Shown piece after piece: positions 17,542 to 27,069 of a DNA stretch of 64,000 bases. The notes beneath the pieces are model-generated. The model was given only the letters and a program-made list of their open reading frames with translations. It ran no database searches and was not told the origin of the DNA. The DNA lies in contig NZ_ABCQ01000009.1 in NCBI RefSeq assembly GCF_000170855.1, forward strand, positions 1 to 64,000, read 5' to 3'. The position numbers and the translations under genes were made by a program. Origin of the DNA: Moritella sp. PE36 (GTDB lineage Bacteria; Pseudomonadota; Gammaproteobacteria; Enterobacterales; Moritellaceae). Each line of letters begins with the position of its first letter. Position 1 is the stretch's first letter.

Positions 17542-19029
17542 TCAATTCACATTAATTGATGAGATCTCTGACCAATTCTGGCGTTTTCGGTAAATAGTCG
17601 ACGCGCTTATATCCAGCAATGCAGCCGCCTTGGGAATATTGCCATTACAATGTGCTATCGCATTTTCAATCAGTTGTTTTTCACTTTGCCATAATGGCAT
17701 GATGTTTTTTTCAATGTGATTAATAACTATCGCTTTTTTCGATTTAATTGCACTGTCATTAGCCAGTATGGTTGGAAAAGTGTCATAACAAGGTTGCTGA
17801 TTGGGATCTAGATCATAGGCTAATAGAGACGGTTTTTTTTGCTTTTCATCAACCAGGTTTGCTTGCTGTATCTCAATCGGTAACATCGAACTGGTAACAA
17901 GTTCGCTATTGTTTAAAACCACTATTTGACGGATCACATTTTGCAACATACGCACATTACCTGGCCAAGAGTAATTGATAATCAACTCTTTGGCGTTATT
18001 ATCAAAGCCTTTAAATGCTTTTTTCTCTTCCTTGCTATAATCGACAAGTAACTGTTGCGCAATCAAAAAACCGTCATTGTTCCGCATACGCAATGGCGGT
18101 AATTCAATTGGTATTACATGTAAACGATAAAAGAGATCCTCACGGAATCGCCCCGCTGTCACCTCATTCCAAGGGTTGCGATTTGTCGCACTAATAAATC
18201 GAACATCAACATGTTCTTCTTGTGATCCCCCTACTCGTTGAAATATGCCAGTTTGAATGAATCGTAATAACTTACTTTGTAAATCAAGATCCATTTCGCA
18301 TATTTCATCTAAAAAGAAGGTACCACCATGCGCCCGTGTTGCTGCTCCATCTCGATTAGATGTCGCGCCAGTAAATGCGCCTTTTATGTGTCCAAATATT
18401 TCACTTTCAATTAATTCTTTCGGTATCGCGGCGCAATTAAGCGCAATAAAAGGTTTATTTTTACGGTTCCCGCAATCATGGATCGCTTGTGCACAAACCT
18501 CTTTACCTGTGCCACTTTCACCGACAATAAAAACAGACGCTTTGCTGCTTGCTACACAATCAATGGTTTTATACACAGTTTGCATCGCTAATGACTCGCC
18601 AATAAAGCCGTGGAAATTAGGTTTCGGTAAGCTACTTTCATAGTTCGCGACTAAGCTAATTAATTGTCGCTGCTTAAGGGCGTTACGGAGGGTAATTGAC
18701 AGGCGTTTGGCATCAAAAGGTTTAACTAAAAAATCAAATGCACCCGCTCTCATCGCATCGACAGCAAGATCAATAGAGCCATGCGCGGTGATCATAATGA
18801 TACTAATATCGGGGTAGCGTTGCTGTACTGTCATTAAAATATCCATTCCTGAGATATCCGGTAACTGAATATCTAGAATCAATAGGTCAGGCTGCCAACG
18901 GGTAAGCTCAACTAATGCATCTCGCCCAGATTGCACATACGTAACATTTGCCCCTTCATTACGTAAATAAGCACTGTAAATGGTTCCGACAGCAACACTG
19001 TCTTCGACTAATAACGCAGTAAACTCCAT
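17542..19029 (-). CDS. LuxO-like sigma-54-dependent response regulator
   Basis: 495 residues. Receiver domain 1-120 with acidic pair E9/D10 and phospho-acceptor D53 (LLILDIQLPD). AAA+ domain about 140-375 with Walker A GESGTGKE (170-177), the sigma-54 contact loop GAFTGA (217-222) and FLDEICEMD. A Fis-type helix-turn-helix sits at the C-terminus (IPKAAALLDISASTIYRKR). Wording such as VYKTIDCVASSKASVFI is very close to LuxO, the quorum-sensing phosphorelay regulator. I chose ATG 19029 over 19047 because AAGGAG lies 7 bases before it. The adjacent flippase and glycosyltransferase genes suggest polysaccharide control. No partner kinase is nearby. Confidence 0.85.
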   Translation of the reverse strand: MEFTALLVEDSVAVGTIYSAYLRNEGANVTYVQSGRDALVELTRWQPDLLILDIQLPDISGMDILMTVQQRYPDISIIMITAHGSIDLAVDAMRAGAFDFLVKPFDAKRLSITLRNALKQRQLISLVANYESSLPKPNFHGFIGESLAMQTVYKTIDCVASSKASVFIVGESGTGKEVCAQAIHDCGNRKNKPFIALNCAAIPKELIESEIFGHIKGAFTGATSNRDGAATRAHGGTFFLDEICEMDLDLQSKLLRFIQTGIFQRVGGSQEEHVDVRFISATNRNPWNEVTAGRFREDLFYRLHVIPIELPPLRMRNNDGFLIAQQLLVDYSKEEKKAFKGFDNNAKELIINYSWPGNVRMLQNVIRQIVVLNNSELVTSSMLPIEIQQANLVDEKQKKPSLLAYDLDPNQQPCYDTFPTILANDSAIKSKKAIVINHIEKNIMPLWQSEKQLIENAIAHCNGNIPKAAALLDISASTIYRKRQNWSEISSINVN

Positions 19030-19085
19030 ATAATGACTCCTTGTCATCTCAACCCTATGGCAAATACCTGAATATTTTTACCCTA

Positions 19086-20489
19086 TTAGTTAGGGATATG
19101 TCTTCGCCATGCCGTAAATTTTAAATCGCGCCACAAATCACGATACAAATATAATAATAGTAATGTGTTCACCGCGAGAATGGTAAATTCAATAAATCGA
19201 TAACCTGTAACCTTAGTAATGTTCACAATCAGTAACACAATAAAAATTAGCCACGATATGATTAGGTGTGATTTACAATAAGGTAAATAAACCAATCGCT
19301 GACTTATCACATAAAACAGTATTCCCCGAATCAATACCGTTAACCCCATCGTATTCAATAAACCCGTTAGCCCGTATGCCCCAACAGCCCAATAGCCAAT
19401 AATTAATAGATGTAAAGCGCAGCAACCACCAATAATAGTTGCCCATCTCGCATTTTGTTTCAAAAAACAACCAATATTCAATAATTCGGAGTGGAAGCGT
19501 AACGCCATAATCAAGCACATCCAAGGGATCAAGCTGATACTCTCGCGGTAACTTTCAGGTAGCATGATATCCATCATAATAGGCGCCATGAACAGCATAC
19601 CTCCCGCTAATAACATACCAATTTGCACGCCGAGTACGGCATATCTAGCCCCCAGTTTCGGATTTGTGTCGTGTACCTGAAAACGCCTTGCGCACCACCA
19701 CATTCGAAATGGTTCAAAGGCCACCGATATCATTAATCCAAATTGCCCCGCAGCAAAAAAGATGGCCAATTGTTGTTTTCCCAAATGGATCACAACCAAC
19801 CAGTTTTCTGCGCCATTCAGGCAATACACAAAAAGCCCCGAACACATAATAAAGCCGATATAACGGTAATGATCTAAGGTAAAACTGGCGCGTCTTCCTT
19901 GCAAATGCACGCGAAAATAAACTAACACTGCAATCGCGACTACAGAGCTACTAATTGCACTTGATAGCATCATACCTGTGACGCCATAACCGGAAATAAG
20001 TAAGCCAATCGAAAGCACTGTTTGCAGCGTACCCTGTGCAATAGAAAACACCATAAAAGGTACCGCTCGGTGGGTCATTCTGAAATAACAATAAGGTACT
20101 GTAAGCAGCGAAGATAAAGACAAACTGACCAATAATAATTGCAAGTCAAATAAATCTAAACTCACCGGTAACCAGGTCATGATCAACCCGCTTAAAGGCA
20201 ACGCCAGCGCAAGAAACAGCATCGAACACAAGAGTGATAGTCGAAAGCATTGACGCATAACGGCATCGTTATCTGCTTTAACCTGACCACTGGCAAAACG
20301 AAATAAAATATCCCCTAAGCCTAACGTCAGAAATAAGCTCATCATTGAGGCAATACTAACCAAAAAATTAAGCTCGCCATAATCAACTTGCGTTAACATC
20401 CGCGTCACGATAGGCATCATCACAAACCCTAAGCCCTTTAATACAAAGATGCCCAGACCATAAATAAGCATTTCCTTTATGCTACTCAT
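19086..20489 (-). CDS. Polysaccharide flippase (Wzx/MATE-like, MOP superfamily)
   Basis: 467 residues with about 12-14 membrane helices. The N-terminus (KEMLIYGLGIFVLKGLGFVMMPIVTR, then TRMLTQVDYGELNFLVSIASM) is the standard opening of oligosaccharide repeat-unit flippases. It moves lipid-linked sugar units across the inner membrane. The start overlaps the stop of the glycosyltransferase gene by 4 bases (ATGA type), so the two are translationally coupled. The LuxO-like gene follows 56 bases downstream in the same direction. The specific glycan is unknown. Confidence 0.85.
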   Translation of the reverse strand: MSSIKEMLIYGLGIFVLKGLGFVMMPIVTRMLTQVDYGELNFLVSIASMMSLFLTLGLGDILFRFASGQVKADNDAVMRQCFRLSLLCSMLFLALALPLSGLIMTWLPVSLDLFDLQLLLVSLSLSSLLTVPYCYFRMTHRAVPFMVFSIAQGTLQTVLSIGLLISGYGVTGMMLSSAISSSVVAIAVLVYFRVHLQGRRASFTLDHYRYIGFIMCSGLFVYCLNGAENWLVVIHLGKQQLAIFFAAGQFGLMISVAFEPFRMWWCARRFQVHDTNPKLGARYAVLGVQIGMLLAGGMLFMAPIMMDIMLPESYRESISLIPWMCLIMALRFHSELLNIGCFLKQNARWATIIGGCCALHLLIIGYWAVGAYGLTGLLNTMGLTVLIRGILFYVISQRLVYLPYCKSHLIISWLIFIVLLIVNITKVTGYRFIEFTILAVNTLLLLYLYRDLWRDLKFTAWRRHIPN

Positions 20490-21649
20490 TTAATTCTGGT
20501 TCCTTCAATTAAATGCGATAATCGACGAGCTTGAATTTGAGCGTTAAAGTATTGTTCAACGCGCTGCCGAGCCAACACTCTCATTTGTTCCCTGACATTA
20601 CTTTGGCATTGCATAAAGCTTTCAATCGCTAGTTTTAGCGCAATAACATCCTTCGGGGCAACGATATAACCCGTATCTTTGGTCACTATCTCACTACAGC
20701 CCATCACATCGCTCGTGATCACAGGTAGTCCCATCGCCATCGCTTCTTTTAATACCATAGGTTCCGTTTCACTATCGCCATCTTCCGAGGGGCAAAACGG
20801 AGCAACAAAACAATCATAATTCGAACCTTCCTGTCCGATCCAATGGGGTGAACGGTAGCCAAGTAAGCGTACAGAGGCCTTCAACTTCAATTTTTTGATC
20901 AAATTATACAGCTGTTTTTGTGATGGTCCTTGACCAACAATATCCAAATGAGGGCGCTGGTTTTCAGCAATTAAAGCCAGCGCCTGTAAGGCATATACAA
21001 TGCCTTTTTTTTCGACTAAGTGACCGACAAAGAGAAGTTCAAGTTGTTTATTTTTCGGTGCTGAATGGGTAATAAACCGAGAAACATCAACACCACTGTG
21101 TAAGAGATGCGTATGCTTAGCTCCCAGCCGCTGAAATGTTTCTACCATGTCTTGGCATATCGCAATGCTAAAATCACAAGCTGATAACTTGAACTGAATA
21201 TCAGCATTATTCACATATACATCATGACCATGACCGACACTCGATGTGCTAATACCAAGCCAGCGGGCAGCAACCAGCGTATACGCCAAACTACAATGCA
21301 TAAAATGGCAGTGAAAGTGCTCACAATGATACTTATTTGCAAGGTAAGCCAACTTTGCGCCATATAACAGCAATGATTTGGTTGAAATAGCATGTTGATT
21401 TTGTGAACAAATCAATGCCTTTGCCAGTGCTAATGGTCTTTTCACCACAAATGCGGATACGTGCTTATTTGATGTATCGTTTATATCAATAACACTGACA
21501 TACTTGGGCAATGTTATGGCTAATTCCCGTTTAACAAAGCAAAACACAGTGACCCTGTGCCCCGCCCTCGCTAATGCTTGTATTTCAGTGACAACAAATG
21601 TTTCAGAGGCAATAGGAAATTCAGGGACAACAATCGCGATATGTTTCAT
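20486..21649 (-). CDS. Glycosyltransferase family 4 (WcaL-like)
   Basis: 387 residues with the GT-B fold. N-terminal Rossmann half starts IAIVVPEFPIASETFVVTEIQAL, a phrase typical of WcaL/AmsK-type transferases. The C-terminal half has LLFVGHLVEKKGIVYALQAL and the nucleotide-sugar site EPMVLKEAMAMGLPVITSDVMGCSEIV. It should add a sugar to a lipid-linked glycan on the cytoplasmic face. First gene of the short glycan operon on this strand; the downstream flippase overlaps it by 4 bases. Donor and acceptor unknown. Confidence 0.88.
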   Translation of the reverse strand: MKHIAIVVPEFPIASETFVVTEIQALARAGHRVTVFCFVKRELAITLPKYVSVIDINDTSNKHVSAFVVKRPLALAKALICSQNQHAISTKSLLLYGAKLAYLANKYHCEHFHCHFMHCSLAYTLVAARWLGISTSSVGHGHDVYVNNADIQFKLSACDFSIAICQDMVETFQRLGAKHTHLLHSGVDVSRFITHSAPKNKQLELLFVGHLVEKKGIVYALQALALIAENQRPHLDIVGQGPSQKQLYNLIKKLKLKASVRLLGYRSPHWIGQEGSNYDCFVAPFCPSEDGDSETEPMVLKEAMAMGLPVITSDVMGCSEIVTKDTGYIVAPKDVIALKLAIESFMQCQSNVREQMRVLARQRVEQYFNAQIQARRLSHLIEGTRIK

Positions 21650-21778
21650 TGCTATTCCTTAAGCAAGAGGGTTAGCCTAAGTATAGAAATAATAATAATA
21701 TTGGCATTGCTTAAGTGAATTTTCGGCGGCTCTGCCGTATAATGTTCTGCTTTCTAATATTAGTGAGTGTTTCTGACC

Positions 21779-22582
21779 ATGTATATTGATCCGCAGTGGC
21801 GAATTTTAACCGTTGGTGATGGTGACCTGTCTTTTTCCAATGCTTTATTTCAACACCATGCTCCGCAGCACTTAACAGCGACAATTTATGATTCACTCAC
21901 AACCTTACAATCAAAGTATGGTGATGACTTTCATCAGCAATTATTAAATCGTCATTGCCAAGTATTAACTGAATTCGATATTACCAAACCCGAGACTTGG
22001 TCTCATGTCAGTAAACACAGCTTTGATTTAGTTATTTTTCAATTTCCATTAGTACCCGGATTCACGTCCAAAACAGAGTTTAATGAAAAATGTAGGAATG
22101 TGGGCATCAATACGCTCAATCGTCGCCTGTTACGCCACTTTTTAATTAATGCGAGCGAACAGTTATTAGACCCGGAAGGTCCACAATTGTGCTATATCAC
22201 CAGCAAAGACGTAAAGCCATATTCTGAATGGAATATAGAACACTCGTTAATACTCAATACAGGTATAAATTACCTTGGTGAAATGAATTTCGACATTGCA
22301 AACTTCCCTGGATACCGTATTCGTAATGTGGATCGCGATAAACATGTGAAAGACACCAAGGGTATTACCTACGTCTGGAGCCCACGTCCAACAAACCAGC
22401 TAACACAGGCGCTCCGCTCGCGACTCACACTATTACCCGAATTAGGTGACCATTGCTGTCATTTTTGCCAGGCCGGTCCATTTACCTCTGCCCAGCATAA
22501 ACAAGCCCACGAATCCTCTCGTAAACACCTACGAATGAAAGATTTTGAGCAGCAATGGCTTGCTGATTTACAAACAGCTTAA
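21779..22582 (+). CDS. BMT5-like (DUF2431) methyltransferase with C-terminal C2H2 zinc finger
   Basis: 267 residues from ATG 21779; an in-frame GTG at 21767 is possible. It is a class I methyltransferase-like fold with ILTVGDGDLSFSNAL as motif I and FDLVIFQFPLVPG in the place of motif IV, as in the eukaryotic 25S rRNA uridine-N3 methyltransferase BMT5 family. Near the C-terminus, CHFCQAGPFTSAQHKQAH continues to a second His and fits a C-x2-C-x12-H zinc finger, probably for RNA binding. Bacterial members are uncharacterised, so an rRNA or tRNA substrate is inference. The 3' end overlaps sitD tail to tail by 15 bases. Confidence 0.75.
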   Translation: MYIDPQWRILTVGDGDLSFSNALFQHHAPQHLTATIYDSLTTLQSKYGDDFHQQLLNRHCQVLTEFDITKPETWSHVSKHSFDLVIFQFPLVPGFTSKTEFNEKCRNVGINTLNRRLLRHFLINASEQLLDPEGPQLCYITSKDVKPYSEWNIEHSLILNTGINYLGEMNFDIANFPGYRIRNVDRDKHVKDTKGITYVWSPRPTNQLTQALRSRLTLLPELGDHCCHFCQAGPFTSAQHKQAHESSRKHLRMKDFEQQWLADLQTA

Positions 22583-23473
22583 CTCCCCGACCTCATCACT
22601 GCGTAAATATTTTGATGCAGTTACCTTCGCTTGGTAACTGCTGTAAATAAACACCAAGATAAAGGTAATACTCAACAGCATGATGATCGTTGGTGCAGGT
22701 GCACTGTCGAGGTAGAAACTTAAATAAACGCCGAAAAATGACGTCAATAGCGAAATCAGCAAGGCTACAAGCAACATATTTTGAAATTTACTCGTCAATA
22801 AAAATGCAATCGCCCCTGGGGCAATCAGCATCGCGATCACCAAGATCATGCCCACCGCTTTTAGCGCACACACTATGGTTAATGATAACAGCGATAACAA
22901 ACCATAATGTAATACAGTTGTCGATAGGCCAATGGCTTTAGCATGTTGATGATCAAACACAAAAACCAGTAGATCCTTACCTTTAATCAACATGAATGCG
23001 ACAACCAGAAAGGCAATAATACCGACCTCCAGAATGTCATGCCAGGTAACCCCGAGTACATCACCAAACAAAATATGATCTAAATGCACACCCGTTTCTA
23101 TTTTAGTCATTAATACCAGCCCCAGCCCAAACATCCCCGAAAACACCACGCCCATGACAGTGTCTTCTTTCAATCGGCTGTTGTCTTTAATAAAACCAGT
23201 CGCGAGAGCGCAAAACATCCCTGCGACAAACGCACCAATCACATAGGGAATAGCCAATACATAAGCAATAACCACACCGGGCAAGACAGAGTGAGAAATA
23301 GCATCACCCATTAATGACCAGCCTTTTAATACTAGAAAGCACGACAACAGCGCAGTTGGGATCGCTACGAGCAGTACAATGACAAATGCTTGCTGCATAA
23401 AAGTAAATGAAAAAGGTTCTAATACCACATTGAGTAGTGTTTCAGATAACGTATCGAATAATGTAACCATCAT
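22568..23473 (-). CDS. sitD: Fe/Mn ABC transporter permease (SitD/YfeD type)
   Basis: 301 residues with about 8-9 membrane helices of the ABC-3 (metal) permease family. The start of the first helices reads VIVLLVAIPTALLSCFLVLKGWSLMGDAISHSVLPGVV, the family signature. It is the second of two permeases, a feature of Sit/Yfe/Mnt systems. It begins 11 bases after sitC ends and is the last gene of the operon. It forms the inner-membrane channel with SitC. Confidence 0.87.
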   Translation of the reverse strand: MMVTLFDTLSETLLNVVLEPFSFTFMQQAFVIVLLVAIPTALLSCFLVLKGWSLMGDAISHSVLPGVVIAYVLAIPYVIGAFVAGMFCALATGFIKDNSRLKEDTVMGVVFSGMFGLGLVLMTKIETGVHLDHILFGDVLGVTWHDILEVGIIAFLVVAFMLIKGKDLLVFVFDHQHAKAIGLSTTVLHYGLLSLLSLTIVCALKAVGMILVIAMLIAPGAIAFLLTSKFQNMLLVALLISLLTSFFGVYLSFYLDSAPAPTIIMLLSITFILVFIYSSYQAKVTASKYLRSDEVGELSCL

Positions 23474-23484
23474 AGCGTCCTTGT

Positions 23485-24378
23485 CTATAAAGATATATTG
23501 TCAGAAATATGAGTTGATAGCGCATTGCTAGACAGTGTTCGTCTCGCCTTAAATCTTGCGGCAAGATAGCCATGCTTGGGTGCAAATACAAACGCCATCA
23601 CAAAAACTAAGGTCTGTAATATCACAATGATCCCGCCTGTGGCGCCGTCAATGAAATAACTAAGGTAAGCCCCCACAAACGAACTTGTCGCCCCGATAAA
23701 TACACTGAGCATGATAACCCGAGAAAACCGGTCACTTAATAAATAAGCAGTTGCCCCAGGCGTCACCACCATGGCAATCACTAAAAATGCCCCCACGGTT
23801 TGCAACGCCGCGACAGTACACGCACTGAGTAACGTAAAGAAGAGGATCTTTAATGCATTCGGGTTTAAACCAATACTGCGAGCATGATTTTCATCGAAAA
23901 ATACCACCATTAAATCTCTCCACTTTAATACTAATATGAACAGTGAAATACCGGCGATTAACAACAACTGCACTGTATCTGCAGGGGTAATAGCCAAAAT
24001 ATTACCCAAGACGATGGTTTGAATATTCACCGATGTCGGGGCAAGCGATACCATAAACAGACCTAAGCCAAAAAATGAGGTAAAGATTAAGCCGATGATT
24101 GCGTCTTCTTTTAACTTGGTACGTTGGTTTAAAAACAACATAGTTGTTGCTGCTAAACCACCGGAGAAAAAAGCCCCTAACGCAAACGGCAAACCTAACA
24201 TATACGCAGCGGCAACACCGGGCACAATAGCGTGTGATAATGCATCACCAATTAATGACCAACCTTTCAACATAAGGTATACAGACAAAAAAGCACACAC
24301 ACCGCCCACCAGCGCACTAATAAAAATAGCATTGACCATGTAGTCATAACTAAATGGCATGAGTAATGTGTCTAGCAT
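23485..24378 (-). CDS. sitC: Fe/Mn ABC transporter permease (SitC/YfeC type)
   Basis: 297 residues with the same fold as Sit[28 protein letters not shown] marks the conserved N-terminal region. The start overlaps the end of the ATPase gene by 7 bases. YfeC and SitC from enterobacteria have the same length. Together with SitD it forms the pore for ferrous iron and manganese. Confidence 0.87.
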   Translation of the reverse strand: MLDTLLMPFSYDYMVNAIFISALVGGVCAFLSVYLMLKGWSLIGDALSHAIVPGVAAAYMLGLPFALGAFFSGGLAATTMLFLNQRTKLKEDAIIGLIFTSFFGLGLFMVSLAPTSVNIQTIVLGNILAITPADTVQLLLIAGISLFILVLKWRDLMVVFFDENHARSIGLNPNALKILFFTLLSACTVAALQTVGAFLVIAMVVTPGATAYLLSDRFSRVIMLSVFIGATSSFVGAYLSYFIDGATGGIIVILQTLVFVMAFVFAPKHGYLAARFKARRTLSSNALSTHISDNISL

Positions 24379-25226
24379 CTTTCCCTCACCACTGGTTTTT
24401 GCTCGCTCTCTCCATAAAGTACCACCGGACGTTCGTGATCAGAAAGAACAGTCACTTGCCTTCTATCATCATCTTCATGTAACTCATCACCCGCGAGAAT
24501 GAAATGACGTAATACCCCACCAAAGGTTTTTTGCAAATTATCTTGTGTAAACACATCTTTGGTTAAACCAGCATCTAATATGGTGCGATTAATCAACACG
24601 GTTCTGTCGCAAAATTCCGGCACACTACCAAGGTTATGCGTTGAGACTAAAATCACTTTGCCTTCCCCGCGTAATTCACGTAATAACGCCATGATCTGCT
24701 CTTCGGTTTTTACATCGACCCCAGTAAAGGGTTCATCAAGTAAAATAACTTGGCTTTCCTGTGCTAATGCACGCGCTAAAAACACCCGTTTTTTTTGACC
24801 ACCAGATAACTCACCAATTTGACGGTGTTTAAATTCGCCCATACTGACGCGATCAAGCGCCATATTGACCTTATCGTGATCATTAGGCTTGGCGATACGT
24901 AGCATATTCATATGCCCATAACGTCCCATCATGACCACGTCTTCGACTAGAATCGGAAAATTCCAATCAATTTCTTCACTCTGTGGAACATAAGCAACAT
25001 AGTTGTTTTTTAACGCCTTTTTAACCGGCAAGCCCAAAATGCTTACCGACCCCTTAGCCAAAGTAACAAACCCCATTATCGCCTTGAATAAGGTTGATTT
25101 ACCGCTACCATTGATGCCCACCAACGCCGTAATAGAACCCTTAGGTAAACTAAAACTCGCATTAAACAATGCGGTATGACCGTTTCGATAAGTGACACTG
25201 ATATCGTTAACTTCTAATCCCATCAT
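24372..25226 (-). CDS. sitB: Fe/Mn ABC transporter ATPase (SitB/YfeB type)
   Basis: 284 residues, one ABC domain. Walker [10 protein letters not shown] near residue 40, Q-loop VPQSEEIDW, signature LSGGQKKRV, Walker [13 protein letters not shown] and switch His in STHN. The C-terminal 60 residues are extended and charged. The start codon overlaps the stop of sitA (TAATG), so translation is coupled. A second ATG 3 bases on cannot be excluded. Confidence 0.88.
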   Translation of the reverse strand: MMGLEVNDISVTYRNGHTALFNASFSLPKGSITALVGINGSGKSTLFKAIMGFVTLAKGSVSILGLPVKKALKNNYVAYVPQSEEIDWNFPILVEDVVMMGRYGHMNMLRIAKPNDHDKVNMALDRVSMGEFKHRQIGELSGGQKKRVFLARALAQESQVILLDEPFTGVDVKTEEQIMALLRELRGEGKVILVSTHNLGSVPEFCDRTVLINRTILDAGLTKDVFTQDNLQKTFGGVLRHFILAGDELHEDDDRRQVTVLSDHERPVVLYGESEQKPVVRERC

Positions 25227-26137
25227 TATTGATTTAGTCCTTCTGCTATGGTACTGAGCGTGACTTTAAGCAAGTCAATATAGGTTGGTACCGGTCCATC
25301 CATCGCACTTAAAGAATCGACATACAATACACCAGCATAGCGACTACCTGTTTCACGCGCGACTTGCTGAGCGGGCCGAGCTGATACCGTACTTTCACTA
25401 AAAATTGCGACAATATTATTGGCTCTGATCTCATCGATGACTTTCCGAACTTGCTGTGGAGTGCCCTGTGCATCGGCATTGATTGGCCAGAGGTAGAGCT
25501 CTTTCAAGTCATAATCACGCGCTAAGTAACTGAACGCGCCCTCGCTAGTGACGAGCCAGCGTTTGTCTTTTGGTAAGGCTGCAAGTTTCTGCTTAAATGG
25601 CTTAACCGCAGCGAGGATCTGTGCACCGTAACGTTTGGCATTTTGGTTATAAATAGCAGTATTCGTACTGTCATATTGAACCAGAGCTTGACGAATATTT
25701 TCAACATAAACCAAGGCATTATCAGCAGACATCCAAGCGTGAGGATTGGGTTTTCCCGAATAAGGTCCCTTCGCTATGCCCATCGGCACGATGCCCTCTG
25801 TGACCACAACACTAGGCACATCGCGCAGATGATGAAAAAATTTATCAAACCATAACTCAAGATTAAGTCCGTTATAGATAATCAGACCGGCGCCTTGCGC
25901 ACGACGAATATCACCCGGAGTCGTTTGATAATTATGAATTTCAGCATCCGGCTTGGTTATCGATGTGACAATAGCAGCGTCGCCTGCAACATTTCTGACA
26001 ATATCCGCAATCACAGTAAACGTAGTGACCACTTTAAATTTATGTTCCGCCTCTGAAGCAGAACTGGCCCAAACTGACGTGGATAAAAAAAGCGAACAGA
26101 AGAGTAATGAGGTAGTAAAACCAAACTGACGAAGCAT
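25226..26137 (-). CDS. sitA: Fe/Mn-binding periplasmic protein (SitA/YfeA type)
   Basis: 303 residues with signal peptide ending SVWA. It is a cluster A-I metal-binding protein. [31 protein letters not shown] and [14 protein letters not shown] match YfeA/SitA almost word for word. The metal ligands would be His in EIHNY, His in PHAW, Glu in TSEGAF and a late Asp. YfeA-like proteins carry Fe2+, Mn2+ and also Zn2+. A Fur box lies upstream at 26205, which favours iron/manganese over a Zur-controlled zinc system. First gene of sitABCD. Confidence 0.9.
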   Translation of the reverse strand: MLRQFGFTTSLLFCSLFLSTSVWASSASEAEHKFKVVTTFTVIADIVRNVAGDAAIVTSITKPDAEIHNYQTTPGDIRRAQGAGLIIYNGLNLELWFDKFFHHLRDVPSVVVTEGIVPMGIAKGPYSGKPNPHAWMSADNALVYVENIRQALVQYDSTNTAIYNQNAKRYGAQILAAVKPFKQKLAALPKDKRWLVTSEGAFSYLARDYDLKELYLWPINADAQGTPQQVRKVIDEIRANNIVAIFSESTVSARPAQQVARETGSRYAGVLYVDSLSAMDGPVPTYIDLLKVTLSTIAEGLNQ

Positions 26138-26204
26138 GTTTATTCCTTGTTATTAATCCAATACCGATAATACTAACAAGGAATAAAAGACCTTTCAATA
26201 CAAA

Positions 26205-26219
26205 TGAGAATTATTATCA
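26205..26219. promoter_or_regulatory. Fur box upstream of sitABCD
   Basis: TGAGAAT-T-ATTATCA, 13 of 14 positions of the 7-1-7 Fur core. It lies about 70 bases before sitA and about 20 bases after the sodX stop. Confidence 0.85.
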
Positions 26220-26239
26220 TTAAGTTCTTTTAAAATGGT

Positions 26240-26563
26240 TTAAGATGCTGCTTCAGATGTTATTTTAGGTATAGACCGAATAATAAACCAAACAATCCCT
26301 ATCACTTGCTTGTGTTTAATCGGCCCCATATCAAGCATAGATACACTGCTTTTATGCTCCCCACGTAACCATAAAAACCCTTGGTCATCAATATGAGCAA
26401 GGGTTTTTATAATATCGCCATAACGGCTATGACGAATCTTAATAATCTGTCCTGGTTTTACCGATAACGAAGAACGCCAACAGTTAACCAAGACATAACT
26501 GCCTTCAGGAATACGAGGTGACATACTCGTCCCCCGCACTCGGCTAATATGAAAACCTAGCAA
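26240..26563 (-). CDS. sodX: Nickel-SOD maturation protease, S26 family
   Basis: 107 residues, a minimal signal-peptidase-like enzyme. RVRGTSMSPRIPEG contains the catalytic Ser13 in the G-x-S-M motif; K53 in GDIIKTL is the probable general base. It has a single weak hydrophobic segment near the C-terminus. It sits just after sodN, overlapping it by 7 bases, as in known sodN-sodX pairs. It should remove the SodN N-terminal propeptide so that His1 can bind nickel. Confidence 0.85.
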   Translation of the reverse strand: MLGFHISRVRGTSMSPRIPEGSYVLVNCWRSSLSVKPGQIIKIRHSRYGDIIKTLAHIDDQGFLWLRGEHKSSVSMLDMGPIKHKQVIGIVWFIIRSIPKITSEAAS

Positions 26564-27060
26564 TCGAGTTTAGGATAAACAAGTTGTTGCGCTGGCGGGT
26601 ACGGGGATGTAGCGGTAAATGTGGCGATACCTTTTGTTGTCCAAAATATCTCGGCAAATCGATTTACTTTTGCTAACAAGTCCAGCGTTGCAGCTTTATC
26701 GATATTCTGCTTAGCTTTAGATGCAGCGAGCATAATGCCATGAGTCAATTCGTGTAGCTCAGGGAACTGTTCTAATTGCGGCTGTTTAATGTAATCGCCC
26801 CAAATAACCCGGATCTCTTCTTTCACTTTTAAACCATGCACTTCTTTCTCGGTGATCAAACGAGCAAATTGCGCTTGATCATTTAAACTAAACGAATCTT
26901 TACAGCCGAACTCATCCAATAAATCAACCATACGTATCATAGTGAGTACAGCTAACTGCGCTGAGATAGGATCATAGATCTTGCATGGAATATCACAATG
27001 CGCTGATACAGGACTAAATGACAATTTCTTATCCATTGCCGACACTAATTTAAATAACAT
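26557..27060 (-). CDS. sodN: Nickel-dependent superoxide dismutase
   Basis: 167 residues. The nickel hook HCDIPCKIY (H21, C22, P25, C26, Y29) fits HCxxPCxxY. It is preceded by a 20-residue propeptide ending SA, whose removal exposes His as the first residue. A four-helix-bundle body follows, with the family phrases HELTHGIMLAASKAKQ and FAEIFWTTKG. It dismutates superoxide in the cytoplasm as a hexamer in known examples. AAGGGGG lies before the ATG. The gene sits in a Fur-box locus, which would give iron-sparing superoxide defence. Confidence 0.93.
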   Translation of the reverse strand: MLFKLVSAMDKKLSFSPVSAHCDIPCKIYDPISAQLAVLTMIRMVDLLDEFGCKDSFSLNDQAQFARLITEKEVHGLKVKEEIRVIWGDYIKQPQLEQFPELHELTHGIMLAASKAKQNIDKAATLDLLAKVNRFAEIFWTTKGIATFTATSPYPPAQQLVYPKLDC

Positions 27061-27069
27061 ACTTCCCCC

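Noticed and set aside
25226-26137. Zinc-uptake (ZnuA) assignment for the binding protein
   Set aside because: It lacks the His-rich loop, has two permeases downstream and a Fur rather than a Zur box; wording matches YfeA/SitA.
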